A stretch of 64,000 nt of DNA, taken from NCBI GenBank assembly GCA_033398695.1, contig CM065805.1:166943787-167007786 (forward strand), given 5' to 3'. The position numbers and the translations under genes are program-made. The notes beneath the pieces were generated by a model, which worked only from the letters and a program-made list of their open reading frames with translations, searched no databases and was not told the DNA's origin. Each line of letters begins with the position of its first letter. Within the stretch, counting starts at the first letter, position 1. This document shows positions 1-9,652 of this stretch, piece by piece. Origin of the DNA: Orobanche coerulescens. Taxonomy: Eukaryota > Streptophyta > Magnoliopsida > Lamiales > Orobanchaceae.

Positions 1-407
1 ATAAAAGTATCAAGTACTTCCCTCAAATATTTAACATAAACATAAAATACAAACAATAACAATATTGGAAAATTATCTTAATTTCTGCTTCACAAGTCAA
101 CTACCCTATTAACAAAATAACAATATGCGGCACATCTAGAATTTCAGTCATATTGTAAAACAATATATACCAACACCAAACATAAAAGCAATATATAAGT
201 AGAATTGTACTCATCAACCATGGCCATTTAAGATATCAACCAAGGCCATCTAAATCTACAATAAATAGGACACCAATATATATGATCTATTGTATTTATA
301 TTTTACTGCTTTCTATCTATTGTATTTACATATGCATTCTTAAACTGTGTTTATGAATTTTTTGTTAAAAAAAAAAAAGAAAAAATCTTAAAGAAATACC
401 TGAATAC

Positions 408-560
408 CTTCCAAGAGTTTGCAGTGATTTTGCTTTGAGAATCCTGCATTACAGCTTTTCTCCAACACTTCTCTACACCATCATATCTGTATCCCTTCTC
501 TGGTGCATATGAAGAATGCTCATCTTTCTCTGATCTGCTCAAAAGTTTAAGGGGGATCAA
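408..560 (-). pseudogene. SRA/YDG-domain exon fragment (VIM/ORTHRUS-like)
   Basis: Read on the minus strand this exon-like piece encodes SSYAPEKGYRYDGVEKCW, the signature of the SRA (SET- and RING-associated) domain that binds methylated cytosine. The EKCWRK ending resembles VIM/ORTHRUS E3 ubiquitin ligases more than SUVH methyltransferases. The usual YDGVYRxEKCW has lost two residues. A plausible donor (AAG|GTATTC) follows at 407. The RING and PHD domains, and the rest of the SRA fold, are not found nearby. This is a gene fragment, probably captured by the surrounding transposon, and is unlikely to be functional. Confidence 0.55.
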
Positions 561-1589
561 AATGAGTTTGTCAGAGTTGGTAACGGTATTGTACGGGGAG
601 CTGCTGTCGACCAAGCTGGTACGGGGAAAGAAAAAAAAACATGATACATGAAGCAAAATTAGCACTAATTCCCACATGGCTTGATGTTGGGAGTAATTCA
701 CCGCTTTTAAGTTTTACCCTATCAAATAGTACGAGTTAGCCACAGGGACCCATGATTCATGAATAGTCAAGGTCAAGCACAGAACTCGGTGTTAGTGATT
801 TGGGATTACGGAAGGGCTGTGACAAACAACTCGTCCGGACTGCCAACTTCAGTGAAACTGTGGCATTTGAAACACACCTCAAATACTTTGATGGCAAAGT
901 TCAGATTCAGAGGCCCCAAAAGACAATTAGTGGACTCCAGATGTCACTGCTTTCTGATGTTTAATGAAGATAGGTGGAGCGTATTGATCACATGCGACAT
1001 AACTCCGGATAAGACACCTCAAGCAACCGGTGTTACACATTTGAGCAAGTTAGAAGAAATAGTGGCAATCCCGCAACAAAAATCATGAAGCAAATGAATA
1101 AAGGAATATTCTATGTGAAAAAACTCAAAATGGATGCATCATTGGCAGAACTATTTCGGACATTTGTTTCTTTAGTGCAGTTGAGCAATAGAAGAGACTT
1201 AAGCAACATCGCTCTAGTCTTTGCTAACAAAGAGAAACAAGAAAGTTCTTTTAACAATGAGTGAGGAGGACAAGTAGAAAGTCCTTAATACTTGACTACA
1301 CGAACATGATAGCCTTTGTCACAACTAACACGCGAAGACCGATTTGGCCCCTCAAACTCTGATTGAATGATCGCTCCTTGTTAGTGCGCTTATTTCCACT
1401 TAGATCTCATCCCCACCGCCATACTCAAAAATAAGAAACGGTAACCCATGAAATCGGTCTTGACATACAAATTAGTCATGGAGAATACCATAGACAGGAG
1501 AAAAATACAAGTAACTTCGACAAGCAAACTCACAGCGTGCATCGACATTTGCGGCCCATTGTCACATTGAGAATGACGTCACTTAAGCT
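561..1589. other. Unassigned sequence between gene fragments
   Basis: About 1 kb without a recognisable gene. A plus-strand open stretch at 759-1088 has no family signature I recognise. The plus frame just after 850 (THLKYFDGKVQIQRPQKT) looks protein-like but stops at about 960. It could be another decayed exon. Confidence 0.3.
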
Positions 1590-1997
1590 CGGATATTCTA
1601 ACTATAGTGATTTTTATTCTTGAGATAACCGCAGCAACATCTATTCCTTCAAAAACACGAAGAGCACCTTCCACGTTTCCTTTTTGATACTCGAGTCGTC
1701 CCAATAAAGCTCTCGCTTCCTATAAGTTTAGATAATCATTTTATCTTTAAGTCGACAACTTAATATAACTGGTATGATCTTTCTATATGTATGATCATAC
1801 ATTAATTAAAACACTGTCCTTTGATGAATTCTACAATTGCATATATCCGGCATATAACGTAATCTTCAGAAAAGAATGATTTTCAGCTTCTAGGTTGAAA
1901 CTCATTTTTCCACCTATGGAAATATTTGAAACCAGTACAAACAACATTTATTCAAGAAAGTTCGCTCGGACATTGTATGTAACACACACACACACAG

Positions 1998-2063
<66 letters not shown>

Positions 2064-2160
2064 TGCCGGGCATTTTAAATTTTGACAATTAGCTAGCGCG
2101 ATATACCAAAGAAAGAGTCACCAACCTCATAATTTAAATATCCACTCAATGACGGTCACG
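1590..2160 (-). pseudogene. NPG1-related (NPGR) TPR protein fragment, two exons
   Basis: The exon at about 1590-1719 (minus) encodes EARALLGRLEYQKGNVEG followed by ALRVFEGIDV, the N-terminal TPR signature of plant NO POLLEN GERMINATION 1-related calmodulin-binding proteins. The preceding exon ends at 2126 with SGYLNYE, and the two would join in frame as LNYE-EARALLG. The intron 1720-2125 has GT (GTTGGTGA) and AG (TTATAG) borders and holds a large CA/TA microsatellite. The upstream exon has apparently lost about two codons and reads a stop just upstream, so the piece is degenerate. Only the first 50 or so residues of a protein of about 700 residues are present. Confidence 0.6.
1981..2062. repeat. 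Compound microsatellite (CA)n-(TA)n
   Basis: An almost perfect CA repeat (1982-2030, one interruption) passes directly into an uninterrupted TA repeat (2031-2062). It lies inside the intron of the NPGR fragment. The TA part is a perfect self-complementary tract. Confidence 0.95.
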
Positions 2161-3167
2161 AAGGTGTGTGATCGACTACGTGCTCCGCACTTTTAACAAC
2201 GTCGTAATATGATTTTCCATAATCTGCACCATCAAGATACCATATACCATCAAGATACCATATGAAGAAATAAACAAATGAATGTAAAACCATAAATATG
2301 ATCAATGTTCCACTTTAAAAGGACACCGACAATCTCAGGAGGAAAATAATATATCCCCCAATTAACACGAGGATCAATGTAATTCTATACACCAAAATTC
2401 CCTTTTAGACAATGTAACTAAAAGCAATCACTTTATGAAGCAATAAAAGATAATTTTTGAAGAATCTTATGTCCAAATAAGTCATCTGTACATTTAACAG
2501 TACAAAATGGTAATGACCAATACAAAGTTATCTTACTTCTACTTTCTTAACATCTTTCTATGATATCAAAAAGTAAAAAAAAAGGTTGAAGGCTTGTTGC
2601 AATAATCCATCATCATCATCAATTGCACCTTAGTCCCAACTACGTTGAAAAGAGAGATGAAAATTATAGTGTCGAACTGTCTAAAATTAGTTAATACTAT
2701 AAATTCATTCAAAAAAATGCCAAAGTTTGCCCTTCATGTCGCAACCTTAACACAAAGAAAAAATATATCTATCTAGCATAAAGAAAAAATCAATGACTAG
2801 TCAAGCTAGAATAAGTGTATTGAAATTATTTGTATGACTCACCACGACAAGAGGCAAGGCCAGAAACATATGGAATATTCACGAGCCTAACAAGAATCCA
2901 AAAGTAAAAACCCATTTTATATCCCTGAATCAAAGTGTAAATCCCATGCTACACTGATGCATGCTAAAATCCAAGGACCTTCATTAAATTGAAGGTCATA
3001 AGTGGAGTCCATCTAGCCAAAGTAATTTTTTTGTTAACTTCAGTTGAATTTAAAGCTAGCGTAAAATGAAAGCAGTCTGAACCACCAAAGTGTTTACAGT
3101 AAGAGGCAGAAACTATACAAAGTCTAATGCAAAAATAAATCTTATCTAGGTGAAGTTCGCAACATAC
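2161..3167. other. AT-rich unassigned sequence
   Basis: No coding family, tRNA or structured repeat was recognised. It separates the NPGR fragment from the four-exon frame and may be intron or filler sequence carried with either fragment. Confidence 0.3.
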
Positions 3168-3785
3168 TGCTGTCTTCTCAGCCACCAATTTTCGTTTCTT
3201 GCAGTTTCCCTTCCTTGTTCCAGTTGGTCTTATAAAGTAGCAGGAATACTCAAAGAAGTTTGAAGTGCCAGGGCGATCATGCTGCTCCAAATTCCCTGAA
3301 ATACACGAAAATTAAGCTAACCACCCAAAATCCTTAAAGCTACGAAGAAACACGTCATAGAGCTAAGAAGAAACAGTGTCATTTACCGTAGCTCTGAGAT
3401 TGCAGGACAACTGATATTCGCTTCAAGAAGGCGTCTTCTTTCACAGTCGAAGTTACTTCCAGATCCTACAGTGATAAGAGACTGCATTATAGAAGGCAAA
3501 TTAGCATACATATTTCTGAACCTGATATCCTAAAAGTAGACATTAAATACCAAGTATAAACAGCAGCCAATATATTTCTGAACCTGATATCCTTCATCAA
3601 CGTTTTCAAAATCCAAACAACGAGAAGATGTGCATCCACTATCCATGACTTTGGTCCTAAAACATAGAAAGTAACTAAAAATATGATTTTATAGCACAAA
3701 AGTCATTAATCCTTTTGATAAACTAGAGCACGGGGGATGAAGGGAGTCAACCATACCTGAATATCAAAGATAAACCGGAACGCAT
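3168..3785 (-). CDS. Four-exon predicted gene start, function unknown
   Basis: Four minus-strand exons join in one open frame with GT-AG borders throughout: 3785-3757 (ATG start, 29 nt), 3656-3584 (73 nt), 3465-3387 (79 nt) and 3295-3168 (128 nt), giving 103 codons. The introns begin GTATGG, GTTCAG, GTAAAT and GTATGT, and end in TAG, TAG and CAG. The product contains a basic stretch, RKGNCKKRKLV, and a Cys/Tyr-rich stretch, FFEYSCYFIRPTG. I do not recognise the family and no 3' end is visible. Four consecutive in-frame exons with good splice sites are unlikely by chance, so this is either a captured gene 5' end or a small host gene. Confidence 0.42.
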
Positions 3786-4169
3786 GGATTTGCGTTTTTA
3801 CTGTTCAAAATGCATAAATTCTTGAATATTGCATTTCACTCCTTCAAATTTCGGAGGCTTTGTGGAAGATTTGAAGTGTTGGATCGAAAGAAAGAAAAAA
3901 AGTTGCAGAGAAGATGGAGAAGATGATAGCGGCGCGTCCGTATGATGGAGAAGATGATAGATTTAGGGTTGTTTTAATATATTAATAATTAATTTCAATT
4001 GGGCTATGATGAAATTCCAAAAATTTGCAGTAAAATGGCAGAAACTAATTAGACTTGTTCATCCCAAATCGAACCAGTACCGCCACTTACCTGCTAGCCG
4101 CGCCGCTTCATCCGCCGACCCCAGCGTCGCCGCCTTCCCTTCCCTCTCTTTTCGTCCTCCCGTGGTCTG

Positions 4170-4350
4170 AGCGGTGTATTGTGTGTGTGTGCTGAATTTC
4201 TTTTTTGTGTGTGCGTGTTTTTGAGTGTGTGTAGTGTGTATGTGTTGATTCTTCTGTGTGTGTGTGATAGAGGTATCGCAAGAAATAGAGATATCAAGAG
4301 AGAGAGGCAGTCGGCGGTCAGTGAGAAGTAGAGAGAGACGCGAGAGAGTT
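4170..4350. repeat. GT-rich then GA-rich low-complexity tract
   Basis: Imperfect GT runs (4176-4270) are followed by GA runs (4290-4350). The tract lies about 400 bp upstream of the ATG of the four-exon minus-strand frame, where a promoter or 5'UTR could be, since such GA/CT tracts are common at plant promoters. That role is inference. Confidence 0.6.
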
Positions 4351-5120
4351 CTGAGATACCTAGTCTGAAATATACTTTTTGTATTTCTATTATTTCAGTC
4401 CAATTCTATATTCAGCCTCTTCTTTGACAGTGAACCCAAAATTTTGAAACGTTTGAAAAAAGAAAAAAGAAAATAAATATGTGGAACATTCACCTACAGA
4501 CATCCGTTAAATCCGTTCAAGTCTCCAACATAGACTTTTAGAAGTTCACAGTAAAATTGCAATTCAATTGTGAGACTTGATTACTCAAATCTACTACGAT
4601 AGAACCTCTATAAATTAATACAGTTGAAATCGTAAAAAAATATTAATTTTAAATTTCAAAAAATATTAAAATAGTCTTGTTTTGATTGATTTAATTTAAT
4701 AAATTGCCCTCCTTAATTAATTTTATTTAGACTTAATTTCACTTAATTTTAATAAATTTTTGTTTTGAGGTAATCTGAAATGGGGCTTAATTTTCTTAAA
4801 GGAATGTTAATTTTTTTGAAATATGTGAAATATTAATTTGATTAAATGTGTTAATGTAATTTTATTATATTAATCATGGAATATGATCTTATTTAATTTA
4901 GTTAAGGATAAACTTGAAATTAATTGTGGAATGTTGATCTTATTTAATAAAATTTATTTTTTATATTAAAGATCCGAACAATTTTTAGATTTATATGAAT
5001 TAGTTATTGAAAAGTATTGTATGGGCCAATGTATAATTTAAAAGAAATATATAGGTATAAATGAAAAGGTATAAAAATTGTGTAAGAAAGAATATATCGG
5101 AATATTCTTTTGGGTTTGAG
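4351..5120. other. Very AT-rich unassigned sequence
   Basis: Long runs of TTAATTTTA-type sequence with no coding potential, repeats or RNA gene that I can support. Confidence 0.4.
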
Positions 5121-5245
5121 TTTAGTGTAAATGGTTGGAGTAAAATTAATGTTTGATGGGACATATACCGTAAAATAGGTTTGGATTTAGTGTAAATGGT
5201 TGGAGTAAAATTCTTGTTTGATGGGACATATACCGTAAAATAGGA
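5121..5245. repeat. Two-copy 65-bp tandem duplication
   Basis: A unit starting TTTAGTGTAAATGGTTGGAG begins at 5121 and again at 5186. The copies are almost identical, differing around AATTAATG/AATTCTTG. An apparently open minus-strand frame across it is AT-driven and not credible as a protein. Confidence 0.85.
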
Positions 5246-5414
5246 AAGAGTTAAAACTACATAGTATGTGGCACACAAAGTTTGGCACACATGATGCCAT
5301 CCCACTCGTTTGTCCTTTAGCTCTTTGGATAAAGTGGTGAAAATAAAAAAAAAATGATTAAAGTGGTAAAGTGATAAACGATAAAAGACTAAAAGTAATA
5401 GATGCATAACATAT

Positions 5415-5530
5415 TTCGGATTCGGATATCCGAAGTATCCGAATTTTTTGGAAAATACTATTCGAATCCGAATCCGAAAAAACGGATATTCGAATTTCAG
5501 ATATCGGGTATCGGATATTTTTGAACACCC
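5415..5530. repeat. ATCCGAAT/ATTCGGAT-type inverted and direct repeats
   Basis: Many alternating copies of CGGATAT, ATCCGAA and TTCGGAT lie on both strands within 115 bp, so the segment can fold on itself. No terminal repeat or target duplication was found that would define an element. Confidence 0.6.
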
Positions 5531-5699
5531 CTAGTAGAAAGTGTGTTTTAGAGAGAAGGTGTGTTTAGAGAGTTCATATTTTTACTTTAGAGAAAGTATG
5601 TTGAGTGAGTATTGACTATGTGAGTATGTTGACCCGCTAAAATTAAAAATAATTTATTTAGATCACCTAAAATATTTTAGCAAGTACACATATTTATTT

Positions 5700-5920
5700 T
5701 AGTGTTTAGTTACACTTTTTTTAAATAGCAACGGCTACACCAAATTTTATGTTAGCTTAGATATTCAATTCAGTTTATGATAACACTAATTTATATCAAT
5801 ACTAACATTAGAAAAATATGTAGCCTTAAATCAAATTTGACCAATTTTAAGGCATCTAAGGCTACACTTTTGCTTGTAGCATCAAAAAAAATGTTGTTGA
5901 AAGCCATATATGGTGTAGTG
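5700..5920. mobile_element. Second CACTA-type terminus
   Basis: The segment ends TGGTGTAGTG at 5911-5920, reading CACTACACCA on the other strand. It shares AAGGCATCTA and CACTTTTGCTTGTA with the terminus at 8800, so it belongs to the same family and has the same orientation. Subterminal sequence is arranged as inverted pieces (GGCTACAC/GTGTAGCC). No matching left end was found between 1 and 5700. It is either a nested relative or an older end. Confidence 0.5.
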
Positions 5921-6239
5921 CCACGACAAATATATTCAACTAAGGAACAAGCATATCCACTCAAGCCTCAAGAACCAACCATATTCATTCAAGTCATATA
6001 AGATGCACTCATTTAATACTCCTCTTTGACTTTTGTGAACACATCATAAATCTTCCAACACTATGCCAAGGAGAAATCAGTCATGTATTATTGATCAACG
6101 CATTGCTCTGCCGAACAAAGTTTAAAGGTTGTAATTTCGCTCTTCCACACAAGTCTATAACCAACATAATAAAATAAATGAGAGGACAGCAGAAGGAATA
6201 GGAAACAGTACAAGACACCAGCTCAAACGAAGAACTCAC

Positions 6240-6576
6240 ATCACTTTAGGAGGTGAGACAGAAAGCTCAAATTTTTCACGCCTCATATTCTCAATTAAGA
6301 TACCTGTTGTTAAAAGACAAGTTAAAAGGCAAAATTACAAAAGAAGGAATGCCAAGACAAAAAAATATTCAACTGCACAGATAAGGAGTTCTGCAATATT
6401 ACATGATAGCATTCGAAGGTAAAGAAAAGAAATACATTTAGAAGTATATCTGACAAAAGAACTCACCCAACTGAAGTTCTCCCCTCCCTTGAACTTCATA
6501 AGAGTCTGACATACCAGGGAGCACATTTATTGCAAGATTTCTTTCAGCTTCAGCCATTAGCCGATCCCCGATTTGT
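6240..6576 (-). pseudogene. typA: TypA/BipA-like translational GTPase fragment, two exons
   Basis: The exon 6576-6467 (minus) encodes LMAEAERNLAINVLPGMSDS followed by YEVQGRGELQLG. The exon 6303-6240 encodes GILIENMRREKFELSVSPPK and a terminal VM. These match consecutive segments of TypA/BipA (domain III), a ribosome-associated GTPase that is plastid-targeted in plants. The intron between them has GTGAGT and CAG borders and the join is in phase (TTG G|GT ATC). The GTP-binding domain and the C-terminal domain are absent nearby, so this is a partial genomic copy with its intron kept. That argues for DNA-level capture, not retrotransposition. Confidence 0.8.
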
Positions 6577-6839
6577 CTTTACGCCTATATTTATTTGACA
6601 TATAATAGAAGATTTCACCATTCGGATGAACCCATGGTCTAAGAGCATACGATAAAAATAATGCCCAGTGTATCAAAGGATTAAGCTTCCATATAGGTGG
6701 ATGAGAAAAATAATGCCCAGTCTAGAAGTTAATAACTGGAGAGCGTACACCTCAATAGTTACTTATTCAAAATCCTATGTTTCTACTGCACAAGTAGAAG
6801 AAAAACGTGTTAAAAGAAGTCTAGAAGTTAATAACTGAA

Positions 6840-7160
6840 GAGCATACAATCAATGTTTTACTTTCCCACCTATTTGCCAAGAAAATAAAGTTTTAAGTCC
6901 GAGTAAAGATAGGTGTCCATTACTTGGGAGGGAAAATACAGAGGGCAATAGAGGCTTTACTGAATTCTCCAATCGTTTACAGCAAGAACGGTTTTTGCTC
7001 CATAATTCTCCTCCAATGGAATCTTTGATTTGAATGCCTAACAACCACTGACAGCCGAAAAAATTAAATGGACGGCGTTGACAGATAATGCAAGTACCGG
7101 ACGACAAAGGTTTCGACAGGATATGCTATTAACTACGATGTTGTCCCCAACATTATATGA
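6840..7160 (-). other. Possible decayed exon, unrecognised
   Basis: A minus-strand frame around 7035-6960 reads KIPLEENYGAKTVLAVNDWR and then stops. A different frame is open across 7107-6850. The composition looks protein-derived, but I recognise no family and no clear splice sites. Confidence 0.25.
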
Positions 7161-7249
7161 TCTGTTTTTCTTTTTATTTTTTGGTAATAAGACATAACTA
7201 GAAAAATGTAAGTATATCTGATGTCGATGCTAGGATCTAAATAGAAAGG

Positions 7250-7444
7250 TCACTCAGCTGATTGTGGCTGCAATTTCTTTTTGAGAATATTAGACAGCGG
7301 TGTAATTGCTGCTCGCCCTTGTTCTACGCACTGAAAATAGTCGTCAACTGGCATCACACCATGTGTAAGAGATGTTATAATCCCATTCGTTGATCCTTCA
7401 GGGAGTACAGAGTAGTTAAAATAAAGATTCAAGTTAAAATTCAT
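7250..7444 (-). other. Exon-like open frame, unrecognised
   Basis: A minus-strand open frame of 64 codons ends in a natural-looking C-terminus (PLSNILKKKLQPQSAE, stop). The central part, HGVMPVDDYFQCVEQGRAA, has normal amino-acid composition. No family was recognised. It lies between the TypA fragment and the exon at 7667-7771 on the same strand. Confidence 0.3.
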
Positions 7445-7666
7445 AGACTAACAGAGTAGTAAATTAACATTCTTCGACTACTTGACATAAATATACGAAT
7501 CTCGATACGATCTAGATAGTGATCAGACAATCAAATCATACTGCACACGAAGAATCTAACAAAATTTCTAGATTCAGTGCCTAAACAATAGGTATACATC
7601 AGCATGATCCATTAAGCTAATAGCAAACTGTATAATCTTTTTGAGGAGAAATACTTATTCCGTTAC

Positions 7667-7771
7667 CTCAAAACTAACAGGTTGAAATCCCCAGGTAATT
7701 TGCGACAAATCTCCGCTTCAGTAAATTCCAGAAGCAAAACCCTCGTATAAGTAATCCTCGACCTTTCGCAT
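7667..7771 (-). other. Exon-like segment with AG/GT borders
   Basis: On the minus strand the segment is bounded by TTTGCAG upstream and GAG|GTAACG downstream. One frame is open for 34 codons, including LLLEFTEAEICRKLPGDFN. Upstream (8050-7790) lies CT/GA-rich sequence resembling a plant 5'UTR and its intron. It could be the 5' end of a captured gene; function unknown. Confidence 0.3.
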
Positions 7772-8189
7772 CTGCAAATCGAACAAAACAGAAGCTCGCT
7801 ACAGAGGAATACAAATTCACTAAAAATAATCACAGATAACGCTTGCTATTACTGTACTACGTGACGAAGTCAAACAGAAATCTGCATTTACACACACCAA
7901 TTCAAACACAACTGCCGCGATGACGCCCTTTCTCTTGCCGCTGCTGGGCCGATCGGAGACCTTGGCTCTTTTTCCTCCGATCGACGGTGGAGAACCGCTG
8001 GAAAGAAAAAAAAACTCGCGGTCGGGCAGAGATGGAGTGAGAGAGAGTGAGGTGAGTTCAACGGCGACAGGATATTCTATCCCCTATCATTTTGATCAGA
8101 ATTTCATTTTTGTCCCTATATTTTTTATTATTTTAATTTGACCCCAATTAATTCTAATATTTTTCAGATCTGGTCCCATAAGCCTTTAA

Positions 8190-8345
8190 ATTAAATCAAG
8201 TCTTATCATTTATACTAATTTTTATGTTAGTTTTATAAAATTTATGTTTTCTTAATATTTATGTTAGTTTTATAAAATTTATGTTTTATAAAATCAAGTC
8301 TTATCATTTATACTAATTTTTATGTTAGTTTTATAAAATTTAATA
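8190..8345. repeat. Local AT-rich duplication
   Basis: The phrase AAGTCTTATCATTTATACTA followed by TTTTTATGTTAG occurs at about 8199 and 8295, with further partial copies of TTTATGTTAGTTTTATAAAA between. It has the look of slippage or a short tandem duplication. Confidence 0.75.
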
Positions 8346-8559
8346 TTTATATATACTCATATTTAAATTGTAGGATCGAGAACCAAAGGCTAGATAGGAT
8401 CTATTCATAAGCATCAAGCATTTTTCATTCAAGTCATCTTAATTTCAGCTTTGAAGTTCATAAATATTTTACAAAATGTTAGTTTCAGAACGAGTTTAAA
8501 TCTTTACAGGTTTTCCTTATTTTAAAAATATATTCATAAAATACTATTAGAAAGGCCGT

Positions 8560-8800
8560 TACAATTTTTACAGGTTTTTCCTTCTTTTTCGCCTATTTTT
8601 TCTTCCCTTGTAACGTTTTTTTTAAAGATCAACGGTAACACCTAATTTGGTGTTACCATAGATACTATGGCAACACCGGTTACTATCAACTGTAACGATA
8701 AAAAAAAGTGTTAGCGTAGATAAATTTTAAGGCATCTATGCTAACACTTTTGCTTGTAATGTCGAAATAAATGTTGCTGAAGGCCATTTGTGGCGTAGTG
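8560..8800. repeat. CACTA subterminal region and terminal inverted repeat
   Basis: It contains GTGTTAGCGTAGAT, AAGGCATCTATGCTAACAC and GGTGTTACCATAG in direct and inverted orientation. This is the usual clustered subterminal motif layout, where the CACTA transposase binds. It ends at the CACTA terminus 8791-8800, immediately against copia LTR sequence. Confidence 0.6.
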
Positions 8801-9637
8801 GTATAAACCCTTCTTTCAAATGTCCCGATCAAGTTATAGGGTCACGGTCAGTCAAACCCTATCTGTACTTGACGCTATGCATGCGTTAATGCAAATCGAG
8901 ATCATCGAGCTGTCGTGTATCTAATATAACTAGCTCCAATGCTTTGGCCAAAGACTTATGATCTCATCTGCCAATAACCGCATAGGACATATAACCCGCT
9001 CACTAATGGGAGAAAGAATTCTATCTTGGTATTCAGTAGGACCTGCTACTTGCCCGTCAAGATGCACGTCGAGGTTGACCCCCGCCTTCCGGTTTACAGG
9101 GTCGAACTACTCTAATGAAAATCTTGACGTCACAAGCACATCCCTACTAAATCCTCAAGTCGAAGGTTCACGAATACCTATCACAACCTTTCGATTCCGT
9201 CATTGACTGTCCCGGAGTGAAATCCATGTGACGAATCAAGGGTGAGTCGGTTCGAGTATACTAATCCAATTAGCATACCTATAACGTGTGCTCCCACTAA
9301 CCATTAGTGTTCGACAGGCACTCTCCATGTCAAAGAACACGTCATACAAGTCTTCACATAAACTTAACGCCCAGTCAAGTTTCATCGACTTGCGAACGAT
9401 TAAGTATTTAAGCTATAACCTTTCCAGTGCCGACCCCCTTATCCAATAAGGAGTGGAACATTTTGCTCTCAAATACACGGACTAGTTTCTATATGTTTAT
9501 TTACGAGTTAGGAATGCCAGTAACTACCAGTAAATAAAGAAACATTCATTTGCCTTATATTAATGGTTTACATAATTACAAGTACAATGCCCTCACTCAA
9601 CAACCTCTGAGTGGCATTCGAGGGCATACTCCTAACA
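8801..9637 (-). repeat. Copia 2 3' LTR, truncated
   Basis: 837 bp matching 43213-44043 of the 5' LTR. The distal part (equivalent to 42047-43212) is absent. Differences from the other LTR cluster at CAG/CTG/CCGG positions, for example TTCCAGTGCCGACC against TTCCGGCGACC. Confidence 0.9.
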
Positions 9638-9652
9638 ATCTCCCACTTGCAC
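9638..9652 (-). other. Copia 2 polypurine tract
   Basis: On the minus strand AAGTGGGAGATTG directly precedes the LTR start TGTTAGG. It is the same tract as in Copia 1 (38151-38163), where plus-strand DNA synthesis would be primed. Confidence 0.8.

Larger units (their letters stand above)
1..8800. mobile_element. Right-hand part of a large CACTA (En/Spm) element carrying host gene fragments (left end outside window)
   Basis: The sequence ends at 8791-8800 in TGGCGTAGTG, the reverse complement of a CACTAC terminus, preceded by CACTA-like subterminal inverted repeats. The next base, 8801, starts a copia LTR in mid-sequence. The intact copy of that LTR (42047-44043) reads ACGTATAAACCC at this place, so the 3 bases GTA right of the terminus fit a 3-bp CACTA target duplication. 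The missing 1.1 kb of the LTR is not found in 1-8800, which implies that the other CACTA end lies left of the window. No transposase is visible here. Inside are minus-strand exon pieces of several unrelated plant genes. Extent and single-element status are inferred; a deletion junction is the alternative. Confidence 0.5.

Noticed and set aside
759..1088. Plus-strand 109-codon open frame as a gene
   Set aside because: No family signature, no plausible promoter or splice sites, and the opposite strand holds the recognisable exon fragments in this region.
5000..5407. Minus-strand 135-codon frame rich in Leu/Phe/Tyr
   Set aside because: The composition is what AT-rich DNA gives by chance, and it spans a 65-bp tandem duplication.
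5700..5920. Complete small CACTA MITE ending at 5920
   Set aside because: No left terminus with a matching inverted repeat and 3-bp duplication could be found between 4400 and 5800; only one end is supported.
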